A stretch of 64,000 nt of DNA from Agrypnia vestita (GCA_016648135.1 JADDOH010011241.1:1-64000), one strand, 5' to 3'. Counted from the first letter of the stretch, positions 10,279 through 22,804 are shown. The notes: generated by a model from the sequence alone, not told the origin. Made by a program: numbers and translations.

Positions 10279-10925
10279 CAACAAAAACAAAATGTATGAT
10301 AATTGGAAGCAAAAAAAGAACAACCTAATATAATGTGAAACTAGAAAATGAGATATTAGAAATCGTAGACAGTATAAAATACCTAGGTGTAATTATAGAT
10401 TCAAAACTAACATTTACAAAAAATACAGAATTTATGGTGAAGAAAATCGCAAAAAAAGTGTCCAAAAAAATACAAGTTTATTAATATACAATACTATGAT
10501 TTTCCCGCACATAGATTATTATTCCAGTATATTATTTATAAGCGACGAAAGAATGCTAAAGAAACTACAAATAGTACAAAACTTAAACATATATTAGTAC
10601 CCAAATACTTTGATGACAGAATGAAGCTGAATAAGGATTTTCATTCCTACAATACAAGAAGAAGCGACAACATAAGACTACTAAAGGAAAAGAAAAACAT
10701 CTCACAAAATTGTATGATGTATAAAGGTATAAAAATCTTCGATAGCCTGCCAAAGGAAATTCAAAACATGGAGAATATAAGGAGGTTTAAACTGAAGTGC
10801 AAAAATGTTATTATAAAAACTTTTAAATGATTAGATGGAATGCAAAATGTCTCAGTGAAATCATATATTAGCCCACACAACATTGTGTGTGGAACTAAAT
10901 TATTAAGATAAATAAATAAATAACT
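10278..10925 (+). pseudogene. CR1/Jockey-type LINE 3' fragment
   Basis: One frame reads STKTKCMIIGSKKRTT, stop, YNVKLENEILEIVDSIKYLG, VIIDSKLTFT, the end of the RT domain with its YLGV-I-D motif. After frameshifts the C-terminal frame 10621-10830 reads FHSYNTRRSDNIRLLKEKKN, MMYKGIKIFDSLPKEIQN and FKLKCKNVIIKTFK, the 'YNTRR...F..LP..I' tail seen in these LINEs. The 3' end carries TAAGATAAATAAATAAATA, a short-repeat tail. It is 5' truncated and inactive. A second copy of the last 220 bp lies at 48895-49117. Confidence 0.75.
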
Positions 10926-11961
10926 ATTGACATCAGGTCATGGTTGCTTGAACATTTTCGACTCACAAGTAAATCAGAAATATATTCCTTCGAAGTTTTT
11001 AATGTTTTCCAAATAACCCTGTATATATTTACAGAGATATTCACATGCTTAGAGGCAATGTCAACTCAGTTCACAGCACCGTAGAGGAAAGGTTAAAATC
11101 GCTTAGAGTTATCGCAAATCTGTTCGACATCCTATAAATCCAAATCATGAACTCGCCGTAGTTTAATGTGTGTGTAAGCTCGACCTAATAAAAAATATTT
11201 ATTGGAAAAATAATTTTCCCCGTGTTTTATGAACGCGTCCACCCAAAAGTTTACTTTTCACTCAGATGTAGTGTGTTTACTTTCTTTTAAAAGAATGCAG
11301 ACTTTCGTCTCGAGAATTATAGTTTAAAACCTGTCCCAGGACATTTTCGGACACTTTCAAATATGTTTTACACTCTTTTAGAGACACTCAGGTTCTTTTT
11401 TGAGAGTTACACTTAAACGCCATCTATCCAGTTCCGAAATCAAATTTTAGTTTCCCGGTTCCGTCCCCCGGAGTTCCGCTCCAGATTCCCCCCCCCCCAC
11501 CGCGCCGCGCCGCCCCTGCCCGGTGCGCTGTCCTTTCCTCCAGGTTTTGTTGCCTTTTTCGCTTCCGTCTCCCTTTTTAGTTCCTTTTCGGCTGCCATTG
11601 TTCGGTCGGTTCAAAGTTTTGTGTTGCAGCGCTGGAGAACTTGTTTAGTCGCGCTAGAGGAATGCCTAATGCCAATATAAATGGGCGAGGTCACTCGAAG
11701 GCGGCCTCTTTCCTGGCCCGAACTGGAATTTCAAATTTTGTCATTCGGGACCTCTGAACTAAAATATTTTGAAATATACCGGGTGAAACAGGGCTAGTTA
11801 GTCCACAATACATTACATGTGAATTTCTGTCTTCATTGGACGTAGTTATATAGAAGAAAACTAACCCAAAAAATGGCTTCTAAATATTTGAACCTACAAA
11901 AAGCTAATACGTCGATATTTAATTCATTATTGCATAGGGCTCAATATAGTGATGTATTATA
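10926..11961. other. Spacer with a C-rich/pyrimidine-rich island
   Basis: About 11440-11680 is pyrimidine-rich and G+C-rich, with a C-run at 11490-11498 next to CCGCGCCGCGCCGCCCC, and ends near a TTTGTGTTGCAG splice-acceptor-like string at about 11628. No coding frame or known domain was seen. At 11780-11830 GGGTGAAACAGG and AGTCCACAATA resemble 22705-22730, suggesting another dispersed repeat. Confidence 0.4.
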
Positions 11962-13248
11962 TTAGGTCCTTACATATGAAATTGGGGTTTAGTTTGGGAG
12001 GAACATAAAGCCGATTTTTTTTTATTATAATATATTTATTTAATCAAAGTATGTACCATTGCTATCTATGCACTTTTGCCATCTCATAGGTAGTTCATCG
12101 ATCCCTTTACTAAAAAAACCATTCGGACGGGAATCAATAAAATCTTTGAAGGCGGTTTGGACTGCCCCATCGGAGTTGAATTTTTTCCTTTGCAAGAAGT
12201 TATCCAAATTTCGAAAAAAAATGGTAATCTGTTGGGGCAAGGTCCGGAGAGTACGGTGGATGTCTTAGACATTCCAATTGAAGCTCTTCTAATTTGGTAG
12301 CCGTCTGTTGTGCAGTGTGTGGTTTAGCGTTATCATGAAGCAGCAGTGGCCTAGAGCGATTAACCAGCCTCGGTTGTTTAGCAGCTAGCTTTTCCATCAT
12401 GGTTTGTAGTTGCTGATAAAAGACATCTGCCGTAATCGTCTGGCCAGATTTAAGAAAGCTGTAGTGAACGACACCAGCACTAGTCCACCAAACGCTCACA
12501 AGTAACTTTTTTGGAGTCAATTTTCGCTTGGGGCATGGTTTGGCTGGTTCGGCAGGGTCCAGCCATTGCGATGAGCACTTCCGATTATCGTACAGGATCC
12601 ACTTGTCATCACAGGTAATGATTCGATTTAAAATCCCTTCATTATTGTGCCGGTTGAGTAATGCAACGCAGCAGTCAACGCGCGTTTGTTGATTTGCTTC
12701 ACTCAATTCGTGAGGTACCCACCTTTCAAGCTTTTTCACCTTACCAATTTGCTTCAGGTGGATTAAAACAGTTTTATCACTAACACCGCAGCCTGCAGCT
12801 AACTCGGATGTGGTTTGCGATGGATCCGCTTCCACAATAGCCTTCAATTCTTCATTATCAACTTTGGTCTCCGGCCGTCCACGGGGCTTGTTCTGCAGGT
12901 CGAAATTTCCAGAACGAAAACGTTGGAACCAAAAACGCACTGTGTTTTCTTTTGCGGCACCGTCGCCATACACATCATTAATCCTTCGAGCCGTTTCTGC
13001 AGCACTGGTGCCACGGTGGAACTCGAACTCGTAAATAACGCGATATTTCAAGTTTTTCATTTTGTAAACTAAGTGACGCAAAGAAAAAAACAATTGAGGA
13101 AAAAACAAATGAATTATAATTTTCAAAACACAAATACATGAGTAAATAGCTGTATAAATTTGGATTTGGAATTCCTAACCAAAGAGAAGATATCTGAGAT
13201 CAAATTTGTCAGTACGGCAAAACGCCAATTTCATATGTAAGGACCTAA
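11962..13248 (-). mobile_element. Full-length mariner element, copy 1
   Basis: This 1287-bp element is flanked by TA on both sides (11960-11961 and 13249-13250). Its terminal inverted repeats begin TTAGGTCCTTACATATGAAA and are about 28 bp long. Length, TA target and a transposase on the minus strand all fit mariner. It is the more complete of two copies; the other, at 38127-39233, is 180 bp shorter. Near identity of the two copies outside the deletions points to fairly recent activity of this family in the host. Confidence 0.95.
12040..13060 (-). pseudogene. Mariner transposase, D,D34D, one frameshift
   Basis: This is a cut-and-paste transposase that would bind the element's terminal repeats in the nucleus and insert at TA. 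I chose the ATG at 13058-13060 (MKNLKY) over the in-frame one 22 codons upstream because the family starts here. Residues 1-110 form the paired helix-turn-helix DNA-binding region with a GRP linker (61-63). WVPHEL is at 114-119. Catalytic Asp are D151 (TCDDKW), D243 (LLHDNAKPH) and D278 (YSPDLAPTDYH), with 34 residues between the last two. All three are present. A run of 8 A (12214-12221; 7 in the other copy) shifts the frame just after D278, so the last ~55 residues are in another frame, ending at 12040. Sequence flavour suggests the cecropia-like subfamily (inference). Confidence 0.93.
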
Positions 13249-13250
13249 TA

Positions 13251-14650
13251 TTATGATATATTTATTATATGTAAGTAATTATAAGAAAAAACGTTTATTT
13301 ATGAAGATATGACGCATTTTACAGGTTGAATTCTTTCTACAAATGTCTAAATCTACGAAATATGTTCTAGAATTCGATAAATCATGAAATAAAATGTATT
13401 ATCTGAGGCATAAAAAACGTTTCACCGCTTTTGATGTTTTCTACAAAATTATCTCGTATAGTAGTAGCATTAGAATTAAAAAGTTGCATAATCTGTCCAT
13501 AACACATGAACGTTCTTAACGAATATTTTTGATTCCCGAATTTGTGAATTTGAATTTGTGCAGAAAATAGTCAAACCACTTTTCTTTCATATTTTTAAGA
13601 GTTAATTTAACGGGTGGCCGTGCTGCGGTAAGAAAAATATGAATTTACTAAAAACTATATCATGGACGTTTTCAGAAGATATATTGAGCTGTTCAAACCC
13701 ATACATAACTCACTTTTAGCATTTTGTGGGCTGGATGCTTTCGCATAACTAGTATTCGAAAATGTTTGAGCAATCACAGTTCAATATCAATAGTAACGTA
13801 GATAAACAATATCGAAAATTGCAATTTTTTTTCAATATTTCTTATTTTTTGCAAAATTTTATGGTAACTCTTGTTATAGTAACTTATATTGATTATGAAA
13901 TTCTATTAAATAAGTATATTGTGTACGTATTTTAATATTGAATTTCGTAAATGATTTATAAATTTGCACCGTTAATAATGATTCACATTTTTATAGTAAA
14001 AACAACAGAACTCCTTGTCCTTTTTATCTTACTATTTGCATATCATCTTAAAACCTGCCCCCCATTCCCCGTTCACTCCTAAAGGGTGTCATTCATCCTT
14101 ATTTGTTTTGCTTTGCCTCATAAACATTTATGGCGATAGTTTTCCACCCGGGCTCAAAATATCTTTCCGGATATTTCAAAATAAGTCTATGTTTATCTAA
14201 ATCTTCATAAAAGATAACAAATACATTTCGTTGCTCGTGCGCTTCTTTCCATTTTCTTGCTGAAATGATTTTTTGAAAAATATTTTTGTTTTAATCTCAC
14301 CAAGTTAAAATCTTTCAAGAAATAGATACAAATGGCCGTTTTAATTGAAGTTATTATTTTATTATCTAATTATTGTGTTAAACCTAAGTGTATTTCAACA
14401 AATTCAAACAAATAAGTACATCTAGAGACTACTCCACCATCTTTGAATAGCTACTCACTTGACCTAATCCAAAATAATGAACTTCCTCTGAGACCTCTTA
14501 AAGCAGTCGTGTCCAAAGATGTTTACACGCGTAAAAAATCTTTTATGTATTTTAAAGATAAAAAAATATCACGATAAAAATAAACAAAAACTAAAAAAAT
14601 AAAATAAAATCATTATTTTTGTATACTTACATTAAAAATAATGTAATTAA
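13251..14650. other. A+T-rich stretch, nothing recognised
   Basis: No gene, repeat family or RNA was identified. The short frames present show no motif. Confidence 0.5.
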
Positions 14651-15243
14651 TTAATTAAATTCTTAATTACGTGTCGCGCGGCCGGCTGTCGGTTCCGGGG
14701 CATTCCAGACAAAGTGTGTGCGGGACAAACAGCAGGGACGATTTCAAAGAGGGTTGACGAGCGTACATAAAAGAGCATGCAAACTCGGTCATCCAGAAAA
14801 ATCGGCATTGGCTGAGCACTTTCTACGGGCCACCATTTTTCATTTGAGCCAAAAACCTTAGGAAAGCCCAAGAGTCACCACACGCGCCTGGTCAAAGAGG
14901 CTATCGGAATATAAAAGCACCCGGTAAATATCAATAGAGATAGCGGTCTTAAGTTAAAAACCTCGTGGTATCCGGCGCTGCAGGATCAATTGAATCGACG
15001 ACTCCGTACAGTCCGACATCCGATATCCGACAATAGATAAAACATTGACATAACGCTACAGAAATTCTTGACAACACGTGTCTTCGACACGGAAGTACAA
15101 CACACTACATCAAGACATACACACCCTGCTTTCGACACGGTACCGCAATCCAGTACTTAACAGAAAAACTTGGACACTCCGTGACTTCGGTACGGTATTG
15201 CAAGGCATACTTAATCTACACTTCAACACGCACTCACAATATC
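14651..15243. other. Moderately G+C-rich, unrecognised
   Basis: This is a compositionally distinct stretch with CGACACG repeats (CTTCGACACGG at 15083, TTTCGACACGG at 15131). It leads directly into the hammerhead-like motif at 15244, so it may be the 5' part of an old PLE-type tail. No protein motif was seen. Confidence 0.35.
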
Positions 15244-15290
15244 AGCCCAGATGATGGACCCTGCAATGGGATTCGAAACGTCGGCCACAG
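15244..15290 (+). ncRNA. Degenerate hammerhead-like motif
   Basis: CAGATGA is followed by a short stem (CCC/GGG around TGCAAT), then GAAAC and GTC. This matches the hammerhead layout CUGANGA, stem II, GAAAC, stem III, GUC, with U4 changed to A. The short self-complementary ACGT in place of stem III is the arrangement of dimeric ribozymes. The U4 change makes activity unlikely. Confidence 0.3.
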
Positions 15291-15764
15291 AGGTCATATA
15301 TACACGGCAGAATATCCCAGAAGACTTTATACAGAAAAATTCGGACTAAGTTTATCAAAATCCGGGTCAAGCGACTGCATAAGTTACCAGTGATTTTAAA
15401 AGTAATACTTGACAAGCAAGTGCGCAGAAACGTAATATGTAGGTAGCATAACAAACAGCTCCATTTTACAAAAAAAAATTAATTGTCCGAAGAAAATTTT
15501 TTCTTCTGAATGAAGGTTTGGACTTTGTGGTGAAATTATTATTAAAATAAAACACAAAAACTTTGTTTTCATCACTTCATTATATTATATATAAAATCTA
15601 CATGTTTAGAGAAAAATGTTCTCTTTTTTAAAAACGTAAATTTCGAGAACATTGTTCTCGAAACACATGGTGATTTTATATCTAAAAAAAGTATTGAAAA
15701 TAAAGTGATTTGTATTTTATTTTAAGAATTATTATATTGAGCAACGTATATCTTTCGTAACACA

Positions 15765-16010
15765 GATGCGCGTACAGAAATTCTTCAGACATGTCGAAGG
15801 ACATAGAGATGCAATGAAGAGTCTTGTGGCATGAGACAGAATCAAGATCCCCCACCTTCGCGGAAGATCGTTAAATGGACAAGTCCGGTGAATTCTGCAA
15901 CCAATGGAACACTTCAGGAAGCCGTCAAAAGTCGTAGTTTAATCAATAGTTTACTGGATAGTTTTTGTTATGGTGTCATTATCAAGTGATCATCCATGGC
16001 AGCTCTGTCA
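15765..16010 (+). pseudogene. LINE RT C-terminal remnant
   Basis: Translation gives MRVQKFFRHVEGHRDAMKSL then a basic segment PHLRGRSLNGQ, resembling the 'FGHV.R......L...GK..G.R.RGRSP.RW.DQ' tail of insect non-LTR RTs. Several stops are present (after LVA and after GQVR). It is decayed and truncated, with no catalytic residues. The call rests on a short motif. Confidence 0.45.
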
Positions 16011-18221
16011 ATAGTATAGCGAAGGAGAAAAAGAGAAAGAAAATAGATTTAAAAAATACGTGACAAGTCTGTAAAATTCTAATTTCAATGTTTTTTTTTT
16101 AAATATACTTTGACATTGAATTATAAATTAACTACATGTTAACAAATTATAAAAACACAAATACAGTAGGACTTGTACAGTATCATTGATGGATTTGGCT
16201 TAAAAGTTGTAGAGATTATTCCTGATGACCATTAAACTGTATGAAAAACATTAACTATGTTACCTATACGGGGTAGTCAATGTTCACAATGGGACTTGTA
16301 TTCAATGATCCCTAATATAATTTTTTTGGAGAACATTGAACAATGAAATAAAAGTGGAAACATATTATTTCTGTACATTGAAGTTTTTTCCTAGAATTAT
16401 GTAGGTACATACTTATGTACGTTAGGCGCTAAGAAATCACATGTGGAAAGGACTCAGTTTAACGAAACCAAGGGGTAGGTACTTTACTTAAGTAATTTAG
16501 GACGTACGCGGAAACTCTCAGATTCACAAAAAATAGAAAGGGATGAATAATATTAAGAGGGTTTTGATGATGTTCTATTTATTTAAATGATGAGTTGCTA
16601 TTCTGAAAATTAATCGAAAGAAAAAGAGTTTAACTTTAACGAGGACAAAAAATGTTTTACAAACGTCGTAATCTTAAAAGCAATTAATAGAAATACACAT
16701 ACCACACCTTAGCACGAATTTAGCATTCAAAAGATAAAATGAAATATTCGTATCGTAAAAACTGTGGGAATCAAATATAATATTATGAATCAATTGATTT
16801 ATAGTGGTTTATGGATTGTTACTGTAAACAATTGCCTGGCGAATAAATGTCCATATAAATTGACGCACGTCCATAAAATGATAGCACAAATATTTTGTTG
16901 TACAAATGTTGGAGTAGAAAATTTCCTACTCGAGTGATATCCACATCTCTATCCTATCCACAGATCATTTTAACTATCTATTAATAGCATAGGGATGTGG
17001 ATATGATATGACTTTATCTTTATGTATGATATATTATTATTTATGTAAATTGATTACATATTATCGTCAACACGTTCGTAAAAACAGGAAAATTATGGTA
17101 ATTTAAATAAGTATATGATGTCAACACTGATAGGATTTGAACTCGGAACTTTTTGTAGACTATTACATTTTAGTGATGTGTATGGTTATACTTTTTGGAA
17201 TATATAACAAATTTTGGACTAAATAAAATCCATTCTTAGGTTGTCATGGCTATTTAGAATATTCTGTGTGTAATTTTATGAGATATTCTGTCGTGTACAT
17301 CAGAGTCAGATTTAAACATTAATAAATTCCAAAAATCTGCATGCACACAGAAGATATATAAAATCCATTTTTAGTGAGACATCTAGTTTTTAATTTAATT
17401 TAAATAATAAATTACTAAATAAAATAGACAAAGCAGTTACGCATGCTTTTAGTATAAAATTATAATATTTTTAAATTCGTTGGTGAAATTTTGTTATCTA
17501 TACAAATATTACATTGTTTAACTTAAGGATCAAATGAGTGTTATTTTAACATTTGCTTAGCTTTTAATGTCTGCGTAAAAAGTCTGGAAGCCTTATTTAT
17601 TTTTTAGTCTCGTAAATCCCAAATGAAATATATAATCTAAACGTGTTTCTGTTTTTTAATGTTTCGAAATACGTTAAGTGGAAAGGATTATCCGAGTAAA
17701 AATAACGATTAGATTTTTTCAATTCATTATTTCAAGTGCCTTTTGAAATAATTTAATCTTTTGACGCCGAAAAAAAATTAATCATCCAATAATTTCAGCT
17801 GAGCTCAATGGCGAGGATTTGAATTAATTTTTTTTTTCTTACGGTGTTTTATACTGAATTTCTGAGAAGGAGAGATGAGAAGCCTGAGAATTGTGAAGGT
17901 TTCCATGTTAAAACAGATGGGGCTTATGACATCAAACACATCAAATGATGCTTATTACATCAGGTATCAACTGATGCGCTCTTTAATTTAATCTGGTAAG
18001 ATTAAGAATTCAAAGAATTAAATTATTATCAGAGATCGTTTCTATACAAATAAAATTGCTCTGCCTTACATCAATATATAAATAATAAATTTATATTACA
18101 TCTCGATGAGATATATTATGTTTGATAATAAGGATTTCTGTGAGTTTAATTAAACGCCTTAATAATCCAAAGATTGAACATATTTAATAATATTAAAAAA
18201 ATATATATATATATACATATA
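16011..18221. other. A+T-rich stretch
   Basis: No gene is seen. An imperfect inverted repeat around ATATCCACATC (16938-16955) and GATGTGGATAT (16993-17003), and a TA-dinucleotide run at about 18199-18224, are the only structures noted. Confidence 0.5.
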
Positions 18222-18475
18222 TATGGTGCTGCGGACCATCAACATAAAAAACATTGATTATTTCGGACATATTATGAGAATACTAAAGTAAAGTCTTAAC
18301 CACCTCACTATGTAGGGGAAAATAAGTGGGAAAAGAAGCGTAACTGACTGCGTAACTTGAGGGATTGTACCAACGTAATTCGACATTATTCCGTGCGGCG
18401 GTGAAGGTGAAGAGAATTGATTCCCGATATGATCGCCAATCTCATGGCAATACGAGAAAAAGGATATGTAACCTT
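18222..18475 (+). pseudogene. LINE RT C-terminal remnant (same type as 82-505)
   Basis: Frames read IDYFGHIMR, then GKISGKRSVTD, then (after a shift) STLFRAAVKV and finally DMIANLMAIREKGYVT. This is the same block order as the minus-strand remnant at 82-505: Y-x-GHIMR, GK..GKR, LFRAAV.K, MIANL. Several stops and at least two frameshifts show heavy decay. Confidence 0.6.
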
Positions 18476-20229
18476 AAATAATCTGAAAATCACGAAAATT
18501 ACGGTCAGATATCAAATGCAAAATAAAAAACAAAAAGTACAAGACACAGATGATGTCAATGGATTGAAAATAGATGTGAGAATTATTTAGATTGTATCAG
18601 CTGTGACCCGCATGAGAGAATTGCGTAAGCGGCACAATTTGTCGTTCAGTCAACTTCGGGACGCCGGATGGTAAACCGTAAAAACCATCGCGACATCTAA
18701 ATATGGACGCGACGACTGGACGACATAGTCACCCTCGCTTCTCTGGGGCCCGTCTAAAATATAATTTGTTTACTACACATTGTAGCTAAGACGCGAAGCG
18801 TTTATTAATTAGGTACTTTACGCTTCCTACGTTTGACAGGATTTTTATTATGTATAAATAAATGAATAAATAATATAATTAATAAAAATGTACTTCGTCG
18901 TCACTAGTATAATACTTAAATTATGTTCCGTGATTTTTCGCGGGTGTACGGTTAGTGACTCAATAATTGTTTTCAAGCCTGTTAATAGGTAAGGTATGTA
19001 AGATAAAAATAAGTGTTTGGAAATGACTATAGAATTTTTTTAAGATTTTAATGAAAAATTCTGTAAATAATTCATCATTTCGAAGTATTTGGCCAACAAA
19101 TGGAGGATTAAAGAGTGTGTGGCCAATGCAAATCGCTCAGCTAGTACTACAGCGCCCAGTATCGCTGCGGAAACGCCGTTCGCGTACCTATTCACGTTTA
19201 CCCTACGGTCGTGTCCCATAACGTAGCGGGCAATTTTTTTCTATTTTTCTATTCGCACGCTCGTCACATTATTATTATAGACAGGCGGGGCTTATTTAGT
19301 CTGAAAAGGAAGAAGGAGGAGATGTTTTCCGGGGCATTCCCGTTTGAAAAGCGGGACAGTGGTTGTATGCGATGTGAATCCGTAATTTAATCTCCCCGTA
19401 AGCCTCTTCGAAGGGGTGTTCCCCCCGTCCCTCGATACACGCATTTTTCCACTCTGCTACGGCTGGTGAATCCTGGAAGAGCTCGGAATTGGTTTAGAAA
19501 AATTCGGATGTTACCATCTTGGTGCTCGGCTTGTAAAACGAGATGTATATTATTGAATATAAAGCCTAGATTTGCATCTAAGCTTTTTTAGTAAGCAAAC
19601 ATAAGAGGAAACTGATACAATGTTTCCGAGTGATTGTTCATCTTATTTGAAATGTGAATTCTTTTCTTTTCGTACAAAATATGGATAACGTGAAATCCGC
19701 GTCACATCAGAGCTGTGGAAGATGTGAAAAAAGAACCATCTTGGTGGTTTCCTATAACGAGGCTCGAACCCCGGACCACTGTTTCACTGGGCAAGTTTAT
19801 TAAATTATTTATTTCGTAATATTATATATGACAGCAGTACAGAAATATTAACCTATTTTCAAGTATTACGGTTTTAGATTATTTTATGTACTAAGGAGTA
19901 TTTCAGATTCCTACATTAGAACACACATTATATATTGAATTAGTATATTTTTACTAATTATGTGTGATGATTGTCAACTTTCTGTTGTTTATTTTTTAAA
20001 TAGTGTTTAACTTAATAATTTTCATTGTTTGTTCTTTAAAAATGTGTTACTTCAATTCATTTTTTATTTTTTATAATGTGTTTTTTTCTTATTATTCTTT
20101 AATTAAAAAAATGTGCTATTAGGTAAGTATACATAAAAAAATACTGTACTTTATGTAAAAACCCATAGTGGCGTTAATAGTAGAAATATAAATATATATA
20201 AAATGAATGCACAGCACAATTTCTAGAAA
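18476..20229. other. Non-coding, with two G+C-richer patches
   Basis: Patches of higher G+C lie at about 18600-18760 and 19110-19480. No known domain is seen in either. A tRNA-like SINE remnant is at 19745-19795. Confidence 0.4.
19745..19800 (-). repeat. tRNA-derived SINE remnant
   Basis: The minus strand reads CCAGTGAAACAGTGGTCCGG then GGTTCGAGCCTCG, a box-B-like block. The acceptor pairing and box A are incomplete, so it is not a tRNA gene. Confidence 0.4.
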
Positions 20230-20318
20230 AGAACTAACCATCAGGCCATTTGCCCGCAGGGGTAGACAGAGAGGATTGATAGCCACACTCTTCTCTACTG
20301 GCACACCACTTTTGCTTC
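20230..20318 (-). repeat. 3' tail of the TTAG-tailed LINE
   Basis: The reverse complement reads GAAGCAAAAGTGGTGTGCCA, then AGAGTGTGGC, TCAATCCTCTCTG and GATGGTTAGTT. This is the last ~90 bp of the LINE at 28378-29474, with a few substitutions. It is a fourth, very short copy of this family. Confidence 0.8.
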
Positions 20319-21425
20319 TAGTGAAAATACATTCAAATAAAGATGTATTAAGTCACACATTGATTTATCGATTTAATATAGCTTTATTTTATATAGATTA
20401 ATCACAATATTTTGTCGAAAATTATATTATATAAAATGTGCACAGCTATTTCCAAATTCAATGATCCTTTTTTCTTCAAAGGCAAAAATTTGATTTAAAA
20501 TCAAATTATATTTTGCATAATTTAAGTCATTTCATTCATCTTGTAGATTTCATTTTCCAATAGAAGTCTTCTGAAGATTCCATTTTTTGTACCTTGAATC
20601 ATTGTGTGCATATGCAATATTACTTTATGTAAAGATGGAATCGAATTCATTTTCAATTTTAATATTGTCATTTATATAATTATTAATTATGATGTAGTCT
20701 TCCAGTTGTGGTGATATTAAAACTGATACTCCAGTGACGTCCCTAAATAATGTGTTGACCCTTATAAAAATTTAAAAAATGCTTGTTCTATTTATAGTGG
20801 TTTCTCTAGTCAATTTTAGTGAAATAAATTTTGTAAATTAACATTTGCATTTAGATGCATTTAACAGCATTATTGACAATTTAAATCAGCTTGTTCTATG
20901 GTATCTATCTATGTATCGTTTTAAAACCTAGTCTTTTTTATGGGTTCAACAAATAATGTTGCGACCCTTTGCCGAATTTTTACAACAAAATTTCATGGGT
21001 CCTGCCCATTAATAATACCCAAAAATTTTTGTTGTCAGATATTTTCGCACAATTTTGTAAAATGAACCCTTAATGTGCCCTTTGACTATGATCCAAATAT
21101 TTGTTTTAAATATATTTTTTATCTAGACTTAAACTTTCCCACTCTCAAGGCCCATCTCTCTTACCTGTACTCTTGAGAAACTTGCTTCTTTTCTGAGAAA
21201 TATAAGTATATTTGAAATCATCCTCTGTAGTTTTGAAATATCTTTGGTACTTTCAGTGCTTCTTCAACAATCCCAGGATATCTGTTTTACTAGAGCTTTG
21301 CTAGAGTTTTGCTAGAGCAGGCGTGGAGAAATCCATGTTTATTTAGGTCCCTCGTTCTTCAAAAACCTATTCAGATATCTATTCTTAGTGGAATCTTATT
21401 ACGTCATCTGGGATCGTACAGGAGC
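20319..21425. other. A+T-rich stretch
   Basis: No gene or element is recognised. Confidence 0.5.
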
Positions 21426-21479
21426 AAGAATTCAGGTTATCCAGGTTATCCTAAGAATTCAGGTTATCCAGGTTATCCT
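21426..21479. repeat. 27-bp perfect tandem repeat, two units
   Basis: Two identical 27-bp units starting AAGAATTCAGGTTATCCAGG lie head to tail. The internal CAGGTTATC occurs twice per unit. In one frame this reads Gly-Tyr-Pro repeats, but there is no supporting gene structure. Confidence 0.9.
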
Positions 21480-21744
21480 AAAAAACACTTGGCTGGTAAA
21501 TAATTTCGTTTGTACACATACATACTTTTTTTTAATCGAATGAATATTGTGTCATTTTTTGTCATAAATTCTTCACAATATTGTATTCCTAATATAGTAC
21601 AACTTGTTAAATGAAATGTTGGGTTGTTATAACCCATATTTATTAGTATATATGTAGGACAAAATATGTGTCAGGGAGAAAAATCGTTATAATAGAGACA
21701 CAATTCTATACTAACATATTAAATTTAATTTGTTAGTATACAAT

Positions 21745-21900
21745 TCTATCCTGACGAAGGGGCCACATGGGCTTTTCAATATGTTGATATTTTTCGATAC
21801 AAAAATGGTGAAAACAAAGTTTATTTTTATTAATTATATTTATAATGTCCCTAAAAAATTATTTTGCTCTTTTTGAAGAAGCCTTTAAAAATAATCTTTT
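21745..21900 (+). repeat. PLE-type tail with degenerate hammerhead-like core
   Basis: TATCCTGACGAAGGGGCC is followed by GGGCTTTTC, ATATGTTGATATTTTTC and GTGGTGAAAACAAAG, then TTATTTTGCTC and TTTGAAGAAG. The block order matches the tails at 33031, 49193 and 34700. The GAAAC box is lost, so the ribozyme core is broken. Confidence 0.6.
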
Positions 21901-22549
21901 TTTTCCACAAAATAATATGTTCAGTAATCATTAATTATCAAATAAAATACACGCATAGATAAATAAGTAAGCACAAATAATAAGCTACATCTAGTATTTG
22001 TGTTACCTTTTTTGTACGTCCATGAAATAGAATTCCAGCAAGTTTACAATAAATGCTCAGAGCATTTGTAAATAAGCGCTGGTAGTATTTGTTTATTTGG
22101 ATATATTAATAGATATAAGAAAATTATATATATTGCGAGTGTAAATAGTACAAGGTTATGTAAAAAATACGCTCTTGCAAGGTTTATCTGAAATGACGTT
22201 TGTTCATGTCTCGATCTCGTATTGAAGTAGCATGATCTATCCGACACATATCGCCACTTTGACAGCTTGAAAAATGTATGTACCGCCTTAATGTATTTAT
22301 TCTATCATTTTATATACCTGAGGAGTTTCAGCCTTATCTCGTTGTTTCAAATAGTTACTAAGTGTTTTTAAAAAAAATTTATAAAGAATATAATATTCTT
22401 ATAAACGGTTTTTCAATGCCGAATGTATTTGGTGTTCAATCTTTGTCCTGTTTTGTCCTTTTTCATAGAATAAGTGCTTGGCTTAGTATGATTAATACTA
22501 ATAATAGTAGAATAAGAATCATATTTTCTTTACTTGATAAGAGTTAATT

Positions 22550-22581
22550 AACTCGCCCATTAATTAATTAATGGGCGAGTT
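22550..22581. repeat. Perfect 32-bp palindrome
   Basis: AACTCGCCCATTAATT is followed immediately by its exact reverse complement, with no loop. It lies just upstream of a duplicated CCTTGAATTTCGAAT block that looks like a pogo-type transposon end. Confidence 0.9.
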
Positions 22582-22610
22582 TCGTAATTGTATTGCGATT
22601 TTTTTATACC

Positions 22611-22696
22611 TTGAATTTCGAATGAACGGGGTTCCGCGTAATTCGAAATGTTTTTTTTGGGTCCCTTGAATTTCGAATTAACGAGGTTTTTCTGTA
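22611..22696 (-). mobile_element. Possible pogo-type DNA transposon terminus
   Basis: On the minus strand TACAGAAAAACCTCGTTAAT leads into TCGAAATTCAAGGG, and a similar ACCCCGTTCATTCGAAATTC follows 50 bp further in. The CAGnnnAACCTCGTTAATTCGAA style is known from pogo/Tigger-like termini, with TA as target. Only one end is visible, so the call is tentative. Confidence 0.4.
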
Positions 22697-22804
22697 TACA
22701 GGTGTAACAGAGGTAGTCCACAATATCTTACAGGTAGATTTCTGCCTGAATTATGAGTCGAAAATGTTTTAATATCAATAGTTTGGCGATCAGCGACTTC
22801 AAAG

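Noticed and set aside
11016..11805. Possible element between ACCCTGTATATAT and ACCGGGTGAAACAGGG
   Set aside because: The two strings are only loosely inverted and no target duplication was found.
18199..18224. TA-dinucleotide run as a possible CRISPR or satellite
   Set aside because: Simple microsatellite; no spaced repeats, and CRISPR arrays are not expected in a eukaryotic genome.
21309..21503. Frame with Gly-Tyr-Pro repeats resembling cuticle-type protein
   Set aside because: The repeats come from one perfect 27-bp tandem duplication in an otherwise motif-free short frame without splice signals or codon support.
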